In this document: positions 1 to 5,413 of the stretch, piece by piece
Position numbering within the stretch: position 1 is the stretch's first letter
Layout of the letters: the number at the start of each line of letters is the position of its first letter
NCBI GenBank assembly: GCA_029065305.1
Contig: JAIEIQ010000016.1
Span: forward strand, 1 to 5,413
DNA from: Oscillospiraceae bacterium
GTDB lineage: Bacteria; Bacillota; Clostridia; Oscillospirales; Oscillospiraceae
DNA: 5,413 nt
Direction of reading: 5' to 3'
Position numbers and translations under genes: made by a program
The notes under the pieces: generated by a model
Databases searched by the model: none
What the model was told of the DNA's origin: nothing
Seen by the model: only the letters and a program-made list of their open reading frames with translations

Positions 1-172
1 GGGTGGGGTTGCCGAAGCGGGGCTCCCGGGTGGTGCCCTTGAAGGAGAAGGTCCCCAGGCAGTTGATATCATAGAGCTCCGAGAACTCGTAGCCGTAGCC
101 GAAGGTGCCGCTGGCGGGAATAACCGGGTTGTCCAGCGTGATGCCGGAGAGCGTTACCCTTGTGTCTACCAT
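1..172 (-). CDS. pyrD: Dihydroorotate dehydrogenase B (NAD+), catalytic subunit PyrD, N-terminal part only
   Basis: This is the first 57 codons of the FMN-containing catalytic subunit that oxidises dihydroorotate to orotate in the cytoplasm, the fourth step of pyrimidine synthesis. The visible N-terminus has the family opening [13 protein letters not shown] (residues 15-27), followed by a Lys-Gly-Thr-Thr stretch (45-48) and PRFGNP (51-56), where type 1 enzymes start to form the FMN site. The start is the ATG at 172-170, preceded on the minus strand by GGAGAAGGAGG. It overlaps the end of pyrK by 7 bases, as expected for a translationally coupled partner. The adjacent pyrK makes this the type 1B enzyme, which passes electrons to NAD+ through PyrK, rather than the fumarate or quinone type. 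The active-site cysteine and the rest of the barrel lie beyond the left edge and cannot be checked. Confidence 0.93.
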   Translation of the reverse strand, partial: MVDTRVTLSGITLDNPVIPASGTFGYGYEFSELYDINCLGTFSFKGTTREPRFGNPT

Positions 173-894
173 ATGATCTCCTCCTTCTCCAGCACAGGGC
201 CGTCCTTGCAGATGCGCTTATTGCCGTACTTGGTCTTGCAGGAGCACCCCATGCAGGCCCCGAACCCGCAGCCCATCCGCTCCTCAAAGCTCAGCAGTCC
301 GGAGGTTCTGGAGGTGTGGCACACCGCCTTCAGCATAGGCTGGGGGCCGCAGGCGCAGAAATAATCGTACTCCGCCGGGAACGCGTCAGTGACGAAGCCC
401 TTTGTCCCATAGCTGCCATCCACGGTGGTGATAACCGCCTCGATCCCCAGGGCCCGGAACTGCTCTTCATAGAAGATCTCCTCTTTTTTGTTAAAGCCCA
501 GAATGGCGATGGGCGTTTTCCCGGCCCGCAGCAGGGCCTTCGCCAGACCGTACATAGGCGGCACCCCGGCCCCGCCGCCGATGACCAGGGTGCGGGTCCC
601 GCACCTGGAGACATCGAAGCCGTTGCCCAGGCCGCAGAGGATATCCAGATCCTGCCCCGGCTCCACGTCGGAGAGGGCGGCGGTGCCCCGGCCCACCACC
701 TTATAGATAACAGTAACGCCCTCCCCGTCCCAGTCGCAGATGGAGATGGGGCGGCGGAGGTAGAAGCCCTCCAGCTTGATATTGATGAACTGTCCCGGCG
801 CGGTGATGGCCCCGGTGCCGCCCGAGAGGCGCAGCTCCCACACATCCGGCGCCAACTTTCGGTTATATTCGACTCTGTAAATCCCCTGCGTCAT
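166..894 (-). CDS. pyrK: Dihydroorotate dehydrogenase B, electron-transfer subunit PyrK
   Basis: This 242-residue flavoprotein belongs to the ferredoxin-NADP reductase superfamily. It carries electrons from PyrD's FMN through a [2Fe-2S] cluster and FAD to NAD+. An N-terminal FAD-binding barrel contains RPIS at 48-51. The nucleotide-binding domain starts at GGGAGVPP (106-113) and ends with CGPQPML (182-188). A C-terminal cluster motif has C209, C214, C217 and C229 (C-x4-C-x2-C-x11-C) followed by DGPV. Length is normal for the family. The start is the ATG at 894-892, which shares its A with the TGA stop of pyrC. Its Shine-Dalgarno, GGAGGGAGG, lies inside the last pyrC codons. An in-frame ATG at 945 lies deeper in pyrC and would add 17 residues that do not fit the family. 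There is an additional cysteine, C219, beside the cluster motif. Gene order pyrC-pyrK-pyrD indicates one pyrimidine operon. Confidence 0.95.
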   Translation of the reverse strand: MTQGIYRVEYNRKLAPDVWELRLSGGTGAITAPGQFINIKLEGFYLRRPISICDWDGEGVTVIYKVVGRGTAALSDVEPGQDLDILCGLGNGFDVSRCGTRTLVIGGGAGVPPMYGLAKALLRAGKTPIAILGFNKKEEIFYEEQFRALGIEAVITTVDGSYGTKGFVTDAFPAEYDYFCACGPQPMLKAVCHTSRTSGLLSFEERMGCGFGACMGCSCKTKYGNKRICKDGPVLEKEEIIW

Positions 895-2153
895 CAGTTT
901 TCCTCCCTCCAGACGATCTCTCCGTTCACCATGGTCAGCCTGCACACCCCGTACAGCTCCATCCCCGCGAAGGGGGTGGCCCGGCCCATGGTCTGGAAGT
1001 CCTCCGGGTTTACCGTGTATTTCGCGTCCAGGTCAAAGACCGTCAGATCCGCCGGCTGGCCCTCCGCCAGGGGCGTGCCGAAGCCGAAGCGCCTGGCCGG
1101 GCTGCCGTGCATGAGTTCGATAAGCCGGTCCAGGGGCAGAATACCCGGCTTGACCAGATGAGTGTACAGGGCGGCGAAGGCCGTCTCCAGTCCCACCACC
1201 CCCATGGCGCTCTTCTCCAGGCCCCGGCTCTTCTCCTCGGCGGAGTGGGGGGCGTGGTCGGTGGCGATCATATCAATAGTGCCGTCCAGCAGGCCGTCGA
1301 TGAGGGCCTGCCGGTCCTCCGCAGAGCGGATGGGGGGATTCATCTTGAACCGCCCGTCCTCCTGGAGGTCCCTGTCGCTGAACACCAGATAGTGGGGCCC
1401 CGTCTCGCAGGTCACGTCCACCCCCCTGGCCTTGGCCCTGCGGATGAGGTCCACGCTCTCCTTGGCGGAGACGTGGCAGACGTGGTAGGCGCACCCGGTC
1501 TCCGCCGCCAGCTCCAGGTCCCGGGCGATGGGGCCCCACTCGCTCTCCGAGCAGATGCCCCGGTGGCCGTGGGCCCGGGCGTAGGCCCCGTCGTGGATAT
1601 AGCCGCCGTTTAGAAGGCTCTCGTCCTCGCAGTGGGCGGCGATGATCTTGCCCAGCCGCCTGGCCTCGGTCATGGCGGCGCGCATCATGTCCGGATTCTG
1701 GACGCCCTTGCCGTCGTCGGAGAAGCCCGCCGCGTGGGGGGCCATAGCCGCCAGCTCCGCCAGGGTACCGCCCTTCTCTCCGGCGGTGATGGCCCCGTAG
1801 GGGTGGACGTTTACCACCGCGTCCCGGCGGATGATGGACAGCTGCTCCTCCAGGTGCTCCGCTGTATCCGGCACCGGGTTCAGGTTGGGCATGGGGCAGA
1901 TGTGGGCGTAGCCCCCCCGGGCGGCGGAGAGGGTCCCGGTGCGGACCGTCTCCTTATAAGAAAATCCCGGCTCTCGCAGATGAACGTGGACATCAACGAA
2001 ACCGGGAAAAACAGCGGCGTTATGAAGATCAATGGAAACGGGGAACTCCAGCCCCCTGGAAATGGAAACGATACGGCCCCCACGGACCGCGATGTCGGCG
2101 GGACGGAAGACGCTGCCGTCCAACAGCATGGCGTTTTTCAGAACACAGTCCAC
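894..2153 (-). CDS. pyrC: Dihydroorotase (class I type), PyrC
   Basis: This 419-residue cytoplasmic zinc amidohydrolase interconverts N-carbamoyl-aspartate and dihydroorotate, the third step of UMP synthesis. Metal and active-site residues of the class I (Gram-positive/Aquifex-like) family are all visible: HVH in DVHVHLREPG (H56, H58), the Asp in SDDGKG (D147), H174 in AAHCED, H227 in YHVCHVS, and D299 in ATDHAPH. MPNLNPVPD (88-96) and FKMNPPIR (269-276) are further family signatures. I chose the GTG at 2153-2151 as the start because AAGGAG lies 7 bases upstream and the protein then begins at the usual family position (MDCVLKNAMLLDG). An in-frame ATG at 2201 has no ribosome binding site and would add 16 atypical residues. 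It is the first gene of the pyrC-pyrK-pyrD run and is driven by a consensus promoter at 2222-2250. No missing residues or frameshift are seen. Confidence 0.97.
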   Translation of the reverse strand: MDCVLKNAMLLDGSVFRPADIAVRGGRIVSISRGLEFPVSIDLHNAAVFPGFVDVHVHLREPGFSYKETVRTGTLSAARGGYAHICPMPNLNPVPDTAEHLEEQLSIIRRDAVVNVHPYGAITAGEKGGTLAELAAMAPHAAGFSDDGKGVQNPDMMRAAMTEARRLGKIIAAHCEDESLLNGGYIHDGAYARAHGHRGICSESEWGPIARDLELAAETGCAYHVCHVSAKESVDLIRRAKARGVDVTCETGPHYLVFSDRDLQEDGRFKMNPPIRSAEDRQALIDGLLDGTIDMIATDHAPHSAEEKSRGLEKSAMGVVGLETAFAALYTHLVKPGILPLDRLIELMHGSPARRFGFGTPLAEGQPADLTVFDLDAKYTVNPEDFQTMGRATPFAGMELYGVCRLTMVNGEIVWREEN

Positions 2154-2160
2154 AGACAAA

Positions 2161-2166
2161 CTCCTT
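2161..2166 (-). promoter_or_regulatory. pyrC ribosome binding site that decides the GTG start
   Basis: AAGGAG on the minus strand lies 7 bases before the GTG at 2153. A TTG two codons upstream is in frame but sits only one base from this site. The ATG at 2201 has no comparable site. The spacing therefore supports GTG as the start codon. Confidence 0.8.
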
Positions 2167-2221
2167 CCCGGCCTGTCCGGCCAACAGGGATGAAAGCGCA
2201 CCTCTCAAATTTATCTGTACT

Positions 2222-2250
2222 AGTATACAGGAGGGGCGGGGGCTTGTCAA
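2222..2250 (-). promoter_or_regulatory. Sigma-A-type promoter of the pyrC-pyrK-pyrD operon
   Basis: On the minus strand there is a perfect -35 TTGACA (2250-2245), a 17-bp spacer, and a -10 TATACT (2227-2222). Directly upstream, 2255-2273 is an A/T-rich block in otherwise GC-rich DNA that could act as an UP element. Transcription would begin near 2215, giving a leader of about 62 nt before the pyrC GTG. The match is strong and correctly oriented. The start site itself is inferred. Confidence 0.87.
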
Positions 2251-2296
2251 CCGGAAAAATTTTGCTTTTCTTCATTGGCGGTGTTTACGGCGGCGG

Positions 2297-2325
2297 TTGA
2301 TTTTAGACGCGAGATCAGGTATGAT
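2297..2325 (+). promoter_or_regulatory. Sigma-A-type promoter of the metV-metF operon
   Basis: TTGATT (2297-2302) and TATGAT (2320-2325) are separated by exactly 17 bp, facing metV. Transcription would start near 2332, leaving a leader of about 45 nt. It lies back to back with the pyrC promoter, with 46 bp between the two -35 boxes. The leader is too short for a SAM riboswitch, T-box or THF riboswitch, so any regulation would have to act at the promoter or on translation. Confidence 0.78.
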
Positions 2326-2332
2326 AGACCTG

Positions 2333-2350
2333 TCCCCGCTTTGGCGGGGA
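2333..2350 (+). other. GC hairpin at the 5' end of the metV leader
   Basis: TCCCCGC (2333-2339) pairs with GCGGGGA (2344-2350) around a 4-base TTTG loop, a 7-bp perfect stem. It would lie at the very 5' end of the transcript predicted from the promoter just upstream. No T tract follows, so it is not a terminator. A 5' stabilising stem or an accidental GC palindrome are the simplest readings. Confidence 0.55.
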
Positions 2351-2376
2351 ACCGGAGAAGAAATGAGGAGAACAAC

Positions 2377-3027
2377 ATGATTATTACCCAGAAAAAGCCG
2401 AGGGAGGAGCTCCTGGCCATGCTGGAGGAGGTCACAAAAGTGGCCCTGGTGGGCTGCGGCCAGTGCGCCTCCGCCTGCCAGACCGGCGGGGCGAAGGAGC
2501 TGGAGGAGATGCGCGCCCTCCTGGAGGAGAACGGCAAGGAGGTGGTGGGCTCCGTTCTGCCCGACGAGTGCTGCCACAAGCTGCTGGTGAAGAAGGACCT
2601 GAAGGCTGTCCGGGACGCCGGGGCGGAGGCCATTGTGGGCCTGAGCTGCGGCGACGGGGTCCAGACCGTGGCCGACAACGTGTCCATCCCCGTCTACCCC
2701 GCCAACAACACCATGTTTTTGGGACAGATTGAGCGGGTGGGGATGTTCAACGAGTACTGCAAGATGTGCGGGGACTGCGTGCTGGGCTCCACCGGCGGGG
2801 TCTGCCCCATTACCCGGTGCGCCAAGAGCTTGGTCAACGGGCCCTGCGGAGGACAGAAGAACGGGAAGTGCGAGGTCAATCCGGACAACGACTGCGCCTG
2901 GATCCTCATCTATAAGCGGCTGGAGGCCACGGGGCAGCTGGATAAGCTGGGTCAGACCCGGCCCGACAAGGGCCACGCCGCTGTGGCCTACCCCAGACAC
3001 ATCAATTTGAGGGAGAAGAGAGCATGA
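2377..3027 (+). CDS. metV: Methylenetetrahydrofolate reductase small iron-sulfur subunit, MetV-like
   Basis: This 216-residue cytoplasmic protein matches the MetV / 'methylene-tetrahydrofolate reductase C-terminal domain' family, partner of MetF in many acetogens and other Clostridia. In that family it carries Fe-S clusters and brings electrons to the MetF flavin. It has 14 cysteines. An N-terminal motif has C27, C30 and C34 (VGCGQCASAC), with C65, C66 and C91 following. A dense C-terminal set comprises C128, C131, C134, C143, C148, C157, C165 and C173, including CKMCGDC and NGPCGG. No membrane segment or signal peptide is visible. The start is the ATG at 2377, 6 bases after GAGGAG. An earlier in-frame ATG at 2275 lies upstream of the promoter. 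The stop overlaps the metF start (ATGA). Family and pairing are clear. Which cysteines bind iron or zinc is inferred, and the electron donor is not shown by this window. Confidence 0.92.
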   Translation: MIITQKKPREELLAMLEEVTKVALVGCGQCASACQTGGAKELEEMRALLEENGKEVVGSVLPDECCHKLLVKKDLKAVRDAGAEAIVGLSCGDGVQTVADNVSIPVYPANNTMFLGQIERVGMFNEYCKMCGDCVLGSTGGVCPITRCAKSLVNGPCGGQKNGKCEVNPDNDCAWILIYKRLEATGQLDKLGQTRPDKGHAAVAYPRHINLREKRA

Positions 3028-3947
3028 GCGAGCTGAAAAGAGCCCTGGAGAGCGGCGCGTTCGCCGTTACCGCCGAGATGGCCCCGCCCAAGGGGTGGGA
3101 TTTTTCCCAGCAGCTGGAGGACGCCACCCTGCTGCGGGGCAAGGTCCACGCCGTCAACGTCACGGATATGCAGTCCGCCTGCCTGCGGGCGTCCTCCCTG
3201 GGCCTGTGCGTCCACCTGAAGCAGGCCGGGGTGGAGCCCATTTTGCAGATGACCGGCCGGGACCGGAACCGGATGGGGATTCTGGCCGACGCCCTGTCCG
3301 CCGCGTCCTTTGGGATTGACACCGTGCTGGCTCTCACCGGGGACCACCCGGCGGTGGGCGACTGCCGGGACGCCAAGCCGGTGTACGATCTGGACTCCGT
3401 AGGCATCCTGCGGATGCTCTCGGCGGTGGAGGAGGCCGGGACCGACTGCGGCGGGAATCCCCTGAGCGGCCCCCCGCCGGCGTTCTTCAAGGGCGCGGCG
3501 GTGACGCCGGTCTACGAGCCCCGGATTTTGCAGCTCAACAAGCTCCGCCAGAAGGTGGAGGCCGGGGCCCGGTACATACAGACCCAGGGGATCTTCGATC
3601 TGGACGAGCTCAAACGCTTCCTGGAGGCGGTGGAGGAGGCCGGGATCCGGGTGCCCATTATGGCCGGGATCATCCCCCTCAAGAGCGCGGGAATGGCGCG
3701 GTTCATGAACGAGAACGTCCCGGGCATCGCGGTGCCGGAGGAGATGATTGCCCGGCTGGACGCCGCCGCAGCAGAGGGGAAGGAGAAGGGCCTCAAGGGC
3801 CTGTCGGCTAAGCTGGGCATGGAGCTGGCGGCGGAGATGATCGCCAGGATTCGGGATGAGCACATCTGCCCCGGAGTCCACATCATGGCCATCGGCGCGG
3901 AGAGGAACGTGCCCGTTATTTTGGATATGGCTGGTATCCGGCTGTAA
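3024..3947 (+). CDS. metF: 5,10-methylenetetrahydrofolate reductase, catalytic subunit MetF
   Basis: This 307-residue FAD-containing TIM-barrel enzyme reduces 5,10-methylene-THF to 5-methyl-THF. The product supplies methyl groups for methionine synthesis or, in acetogens, for the Wood-Ljungdahl pathway. Counterparts of known E. coli MetF residues are visible. E18 in VTAEMAPPKG corresponds to Glu28, D107 in LALTGDHP to Asp120, and Q188 in IQTQGIFD to Gln183. H64 aligns with the PHLT histidine, and PIMAGIIPLKS (211-221) with PGILP. The sequence TGDHPAVGD followed by YDLDS is typical of the MetV-dependent branch rather than the E. coli NADH-dependent one; this last point is from memory of the family. 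The ATG overlaps the metV stop by 4 bases, with GGGAG 8 bases upstream inside metV, so the two are probably translationally coupled. No methionine synthase gene is in view. Confidence 0.95.
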   Translation: MSELKRALESGAFAVTAEMAPPKGWDFSQQLEDATLLRGKVHAVNVTDMQSACLRASSLGLCVHLKQAGVEPILQMTGRDRNRMGILADALSAASFGIDTVLALTGDHPAVGDCRDAKPVYDLDSVGILRMLSAVEEAGTDCGGNPLSGPPPAFFKGAAVTPVYEPRILQLNKLRQKVEAGARYIQTQGIFDLDELKRFLEAVEEAGIRVPIMAGIIPLKSAGMARFMNENVPGIAVPEEMIARLDAAAAEGKEKGLKGLSAKLGMELAAEMIARIRDEHICPGVHIMAIGAERNVPVILDMAGIRL

Positions 3948-3957
3948 ACCGGCCAGC
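3930..3957 (+). other. Imperfect hairpin spanning the metF stop codon
   Basis: GCTGG (3930-3934) plus CCGG (3938-3941) pair with CCGG (3949-3952) plus CCAGC (3953-3957). This gives nine base pairs with a 3-base bulge, and the metF TAA lies in the 7-base loop. The following bases (GATAAAACTG) contain no T run, so I do not call it a terminator. It could be a processing or stability element between metF and the next gene, or chance. Confidence 0.35.
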
Positions 3958-3982
3958 GATAAAACTGAAGAGGAGAAATTTT

Positions 3983-5281
3983 ATGAGACGACTGACCGCA
4001 ACAATTTTCGCACTGCTGCTGTGCCTGGCGCTGCTGCCCGGTACGGCTCTGGCCGCGCCCTCGAGCTGGGCGGAGGAGGAGGTCAACGCGGCCGCGCAGG
4101 TGGGGCTGACCACACCGGCTGTTACCCAGAATTACCAGGCCAACATCACCCGGGAACAGTTCTGTGAGCTGGTGGTGAAGCTCTACGAGAAGCTCACCGG
4201 CGAGGCCGCGCAGGCCGGGGCCAATCCCTTCTCCGATACCGCCAACCCGGAGATCGTGAAAGCCTACACCCTGGGCATCGTCAAGGGCCTCTCTGACAAC
4301 GTCTTTGCCCCCGGCAGCCCCATCAACCGGCAGGAGATCTGCGTGATGCTCTCCCGCTGCATCGACATCGCCATTCCCGGCTCGAACGTGTCGGCTTACC
4401 GGGACAACGACTTCACAGATAAGGCGTCTATCGCGGTCTGGGCCTCCGAAGCGGTGAACTACATCTTTGACAACAGCATCATCCGGGGTGTAGGCGGCGG
4501 CAGGATGGACCCCCTGGGCGGCACCACCTGCGAGCAGGCGATATTGCTAGTCTACCGAATCTATGTCAACCAGCAGAATCTGGTAACCGATCCCTCCGCC
4601 GTGGAGGCGGACCAGGCCCTGCGGAAGCTGATGGGGACCTATATGGGGGCCTACCTCCCCGTTCAGGGGGAGTCCGCCCTGACGCTGCGGGTCTACAAGG
4701 AGTCCGGAAAGTACCGGGCCGATTTTGCCTTTACCAGCCTGCCGGGCCGGACCAACTGTAAGACGGGCAGTTACAGTATGGATGTGGCCTACGACGGGCT
4801 GAGCAAGACCTATGTGTTTACCTCTGACGAGTGGATCGAGAAGCCGGAGGGGTATAAGCTGCTGGATCTCCGGGGCACCCTGGAGGGGGACGTCCTCAGC
4901 GGCGCCGCCCCCACCGCCTTTCGGATCAGCCGGGCGGTGACGGATATCCGTCAGAAGCTGGACGAGGCAGTGGGTGTCTATGAGGGCACCTATGTCAACA
5001 ATACCGCTACAGTGGGCCTGACTCTGACCATCGCCAAGGATCAGGGCGAGTATAGGGCGCTTTTCGACTTCCACAACCTGCCCGGCCAGAGCAGCTCTAA
5101 GGAGGGCAAGTACTATATGCACGTAGATTACAGCTACATGAATGACACCTATACGCTCAAAGGCTACGAGTGGATCGACCGGCCTGACAGGTACAGCTAC
5201 GCCAATCTGGTCGGCACAATCACCGACGGGATTTTCAGCGGCAGCAGCCCCACCAAATTCCAGGTCACCCGTGAGGGCTGA
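3983..5281 (+). CDS. Secreted SLH-domain surface protein with two tandem C-terminal repeat domains
   Basis: This 432-residue protein starts with a classic signal peptide: MRR, a hydrophobic core, and probable cleavage after ALA at residue 24. No lipobox is seen. Three SLH motifs follow. The first is at about 27-72 (SSWAEEEV...GL, ITREQF). The second is at about 82-130 (FSDTANPEI...GIVKGL, INRQE). The third is at about 143-194 (FTDKASIAVWASEAV...GVGGGRMDP). SLH domains normally hold proteins on cell-wall polysaccharide, so it should sit on the cell surface. Residues 217-317 and 330-430 are two copies of a probably beta-rich domain I do not recognise, with no catalytic signature. In the third SLH motif the usual TRAE-like segment reads TTCE. 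The mature protein has five cysteines (61, 120, 126, 183, 259). AGGAG lies 7 bases before the ATG. It lies 35 bp after metF with no obvious promoter, so it may be read through from metV-metF. Function unknown. Confidence 0.92.
   Translation: MRRLTATIFALLLCLALLPGTALAAPSSWAEEEVNAAAQVGLTTPAVTQNYQANITREQFCELVVKLYEKLTGEAAQAGANPFSDTANPEIVKAYTLGIVKGLSDNVFAPGSPINRQEICVMLSRCIDIAIPGSNVSAYRDNDFTDKASIAVWASEAVNYIFDNSIIRGVGGGRMDPLGGTTCEQAILLVYRIYVNQQNLVTDPSAVEADQALRKLMGTYMGAYLPVQGESALTLRVYKESGKYRADFAFTSLPGRTNCKTGSYSMDVAYDGLSKTYVFTSDEWIEKPEGYKLLDLRGTLEGDVLSGAAPTAFRISRAVTDIRQKLDEAVGVYEGTYVNNTATVGLTLTIAKDQGEYRALFDFHNLPGQSSSKEGKYYMHVDYSYMNDTYTLKGYEWIDRPDRYSYANLVGTITDGIFSGSSPTKFQVTREG
4631..4933 (+). repeat. 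Protein-level repeat copy 1 (residues 217-317 of the SLH protein)
   Basis: This is the first copy of a 101-residue domain. It aligns to copy 2 without a single gap, with 39 identical positions by my hand count. Shared landmarks are G-x-Y-x-G-x-Y at the start, LTL, KxxGxYRA, FxFxxLPG, EWI, the GT of the strand near residue 298, and SGxxPTxF near the end. Confidence 0.88.
4970..5272 (+). repeat. Protein-level repeat copy 2 (residues 330-430 of the SLH protein)
   Basis: This is the second copy of the same 101-residue domain, reached through a 12-residue linker (318-329) and ending two residues before the stop. At DNA level the copies have diverged considerably, so the duplication is old or was assembled from separate lineages. 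Copy 2 keeps the GKYYM and EWIDRP segments that correspond to GSYSM and EWIEKP in copy 1. Confidence 0.88.
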
Positions 5282-5300
5282 GGATTTTCCGTACGCAAAG

Positions 5301-5340
5301 CGCCGCCCCGGCGAAAAGCCGGGGCGGCGTTTGTTTTTCT
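5301..5340 (+). terminator. Strong intrinsic terminator after the SLH gene
   Basis: A perfect 12-bp GC stem (5301-5312 with 5318-5329) has a GAAAA loop and is followed by TTTGTTTTTCT. It starts 19 bases after the SLH stop codon. It also lies 14 bases beyond the stop of the convergent minus-strand gene, but in that direction the stem is followed only by CTTTGCG. It is therefore a good terminator rightwards and at most a weak one leftwards. Confidence 0.96.
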
Positions 5341-5343
5341 CTG

Positions 5344-5413
5344 TCACAGCGGCTTGTACGCCTCAATACCGATGCCGTCGAAGGAGGGCATATCGAAATA
5401 GACCCCCAGGGCC
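5344..5413 (-). CDS. C-terminal end of an unidentified convergent gene
   Basis: Read on the minus strand, the edge of the window has an open frame of 22 codons (ALGVYFDMPSFDGIGIEAYK... ending PL) closed by TGA at 5346-5344. Codons favour G/C in the third position as in the neighbouring genes. The end falls just before the terminator hairpin, as expected for a real gene end. The fragment is too short for me to assign a family. The main alternative is chance open frame, since 22 codons is weak evidence on its own. Confidence 0.55.
   Translation of the reverse strand, partial: ALGVYFDMPSFDGIGIEAYKPL

Noticed and set aside
895..945. An N-terminal extension of pyrK to the ATG at 945
   Set aside because: The extra 17 residues are encoded inside pyrC and are not family-like. 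The ATG at 894 has a good Shine-Dalgarno and the normal stop/start overlap.
160..1161. A 333-codon plus-strand open frame antisense to pyrK and pyrC
   Set aside because: It lies opposite two clearly identified genes, crosses their junction, has a low-complexity Gly/Ala/Pro/Arg composition, and shows no family motif. Long shadow frames are expected in GC-rich DNA.
2154..2201. Upstream ATG start for pyrC at 2201
   Set aside because: It would lie about 14 bases from the predicted transcription start with no ribosome binding site. The GTG at 2153 has AAGGAG at 7 bases.
2275..2376. N-terminal extension of metV to the ATG at 2275
   Set aside because: This ATG lies upstream of the -35 box of the predicted promoter, and the added residues are not MetV-like. 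GAGGAG precedes the ATG at 2377.
2326..2376. A SAM, T-box or THF riboswitch ahead of metV
   Set aside because: The leader is only about 45 nt, with one simple hairpin and no terminator, and none of the conserved cores of those elements is visible.
2988..3881. A 297-codon minus-strand open frame opposite metF
   Set aside because: It is the reverse shadow of a confidently identified MetF, rich in Gly, His, Arg and Pro, with no ribosome binding site or recognisable motif.
3930..3957. Intrinsic terminator between metF and the SLH gene
   Set aside because: The stem is bulged and no T run follows it, unlike the clear terminator at 5301-5340.
1..5413. Mobile elements, CRISPR arrays, tRNA or rRNA genes, phage or defence genes
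   Set aside because: No transposase, terminal inverted repeats, regularly spaced direct repeats or RNA gene signatures were seen. Intergenic DNA totals only about 320 bases.

Overview
The window looks like a piece of chromosome from a GC-rich, Gram-positive anaerobe of class Clostridia. An Oscillospiraceae-type gut bacterium (Flavonifractor, Oscillibacter or Intestinimonas relatives) is my best guess. The reasons are the two-subunit NAD-linked dihydroorotate dehydrogenase (PyrK/PyrD type 1B), the MetV+MetF form of methylenetetrahydrofolate reductase, an exported protein with three SLH motifs, strong AGGAG-type ribosome binding sites, and heavy use of G/C-ending codons. The genus is inferred from gene content, not shown.

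Left half (1-2153, minus strand): a tightly packed pyrimidine operon read leftwards in the order pyrC, pyrK, pyrD. pyrC (dihydroorotase) and pyrK (electron-transfer subunit) share one base at their stop/start. pyrK and pyrD overlap by 7 bases. pyrD runs off the left edge after 57 codons. Together they carry out ring closure of carbamoyl-aspartate to dihydroorotate and its oxidation to orotate.

Centre (2154-2376): a 223-bp divergent control region with two back-to-back sigma-A-type promoters, each with a 17-bp spacer. One (TTGACA/TATACT) drives pyrC leftwards, and the other (TTGATT/TATGAT) drives metV rightwards. The pyrC leader is about 62 nt and has possible hairpins next to the ribosome binding site. 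The metV leader is about 45 nt and begins with a 7-bp GC hairpin.

Right half (2377-5281, plus strand): metV and metF overlap by 4 bases (ATGA). They encode the cysteine-rich iron-sulfur partner and the flavoprotein catalytic subunit that make 5-methyl-tetrahydrofolate. After 35 bp comes a gene for a secreted protein with three SLH motifs followed by two gap-free copies of a ~101-residue domain I cannot name. No promoter or convincing terminator separates it from metF. A very strong terminator follows it at 5301-5340. The last 70 bases hold the 3' end of an unidentified, convergent minus-strand gene.

Most of the window is ordinary housekeeping metabolism. I do not see a new defence, mobile or RNA-based system. 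The least explained parts are the duplicated C-terminal domain of the surface protein, its coupling to folate genes, and the short pyrC leader.
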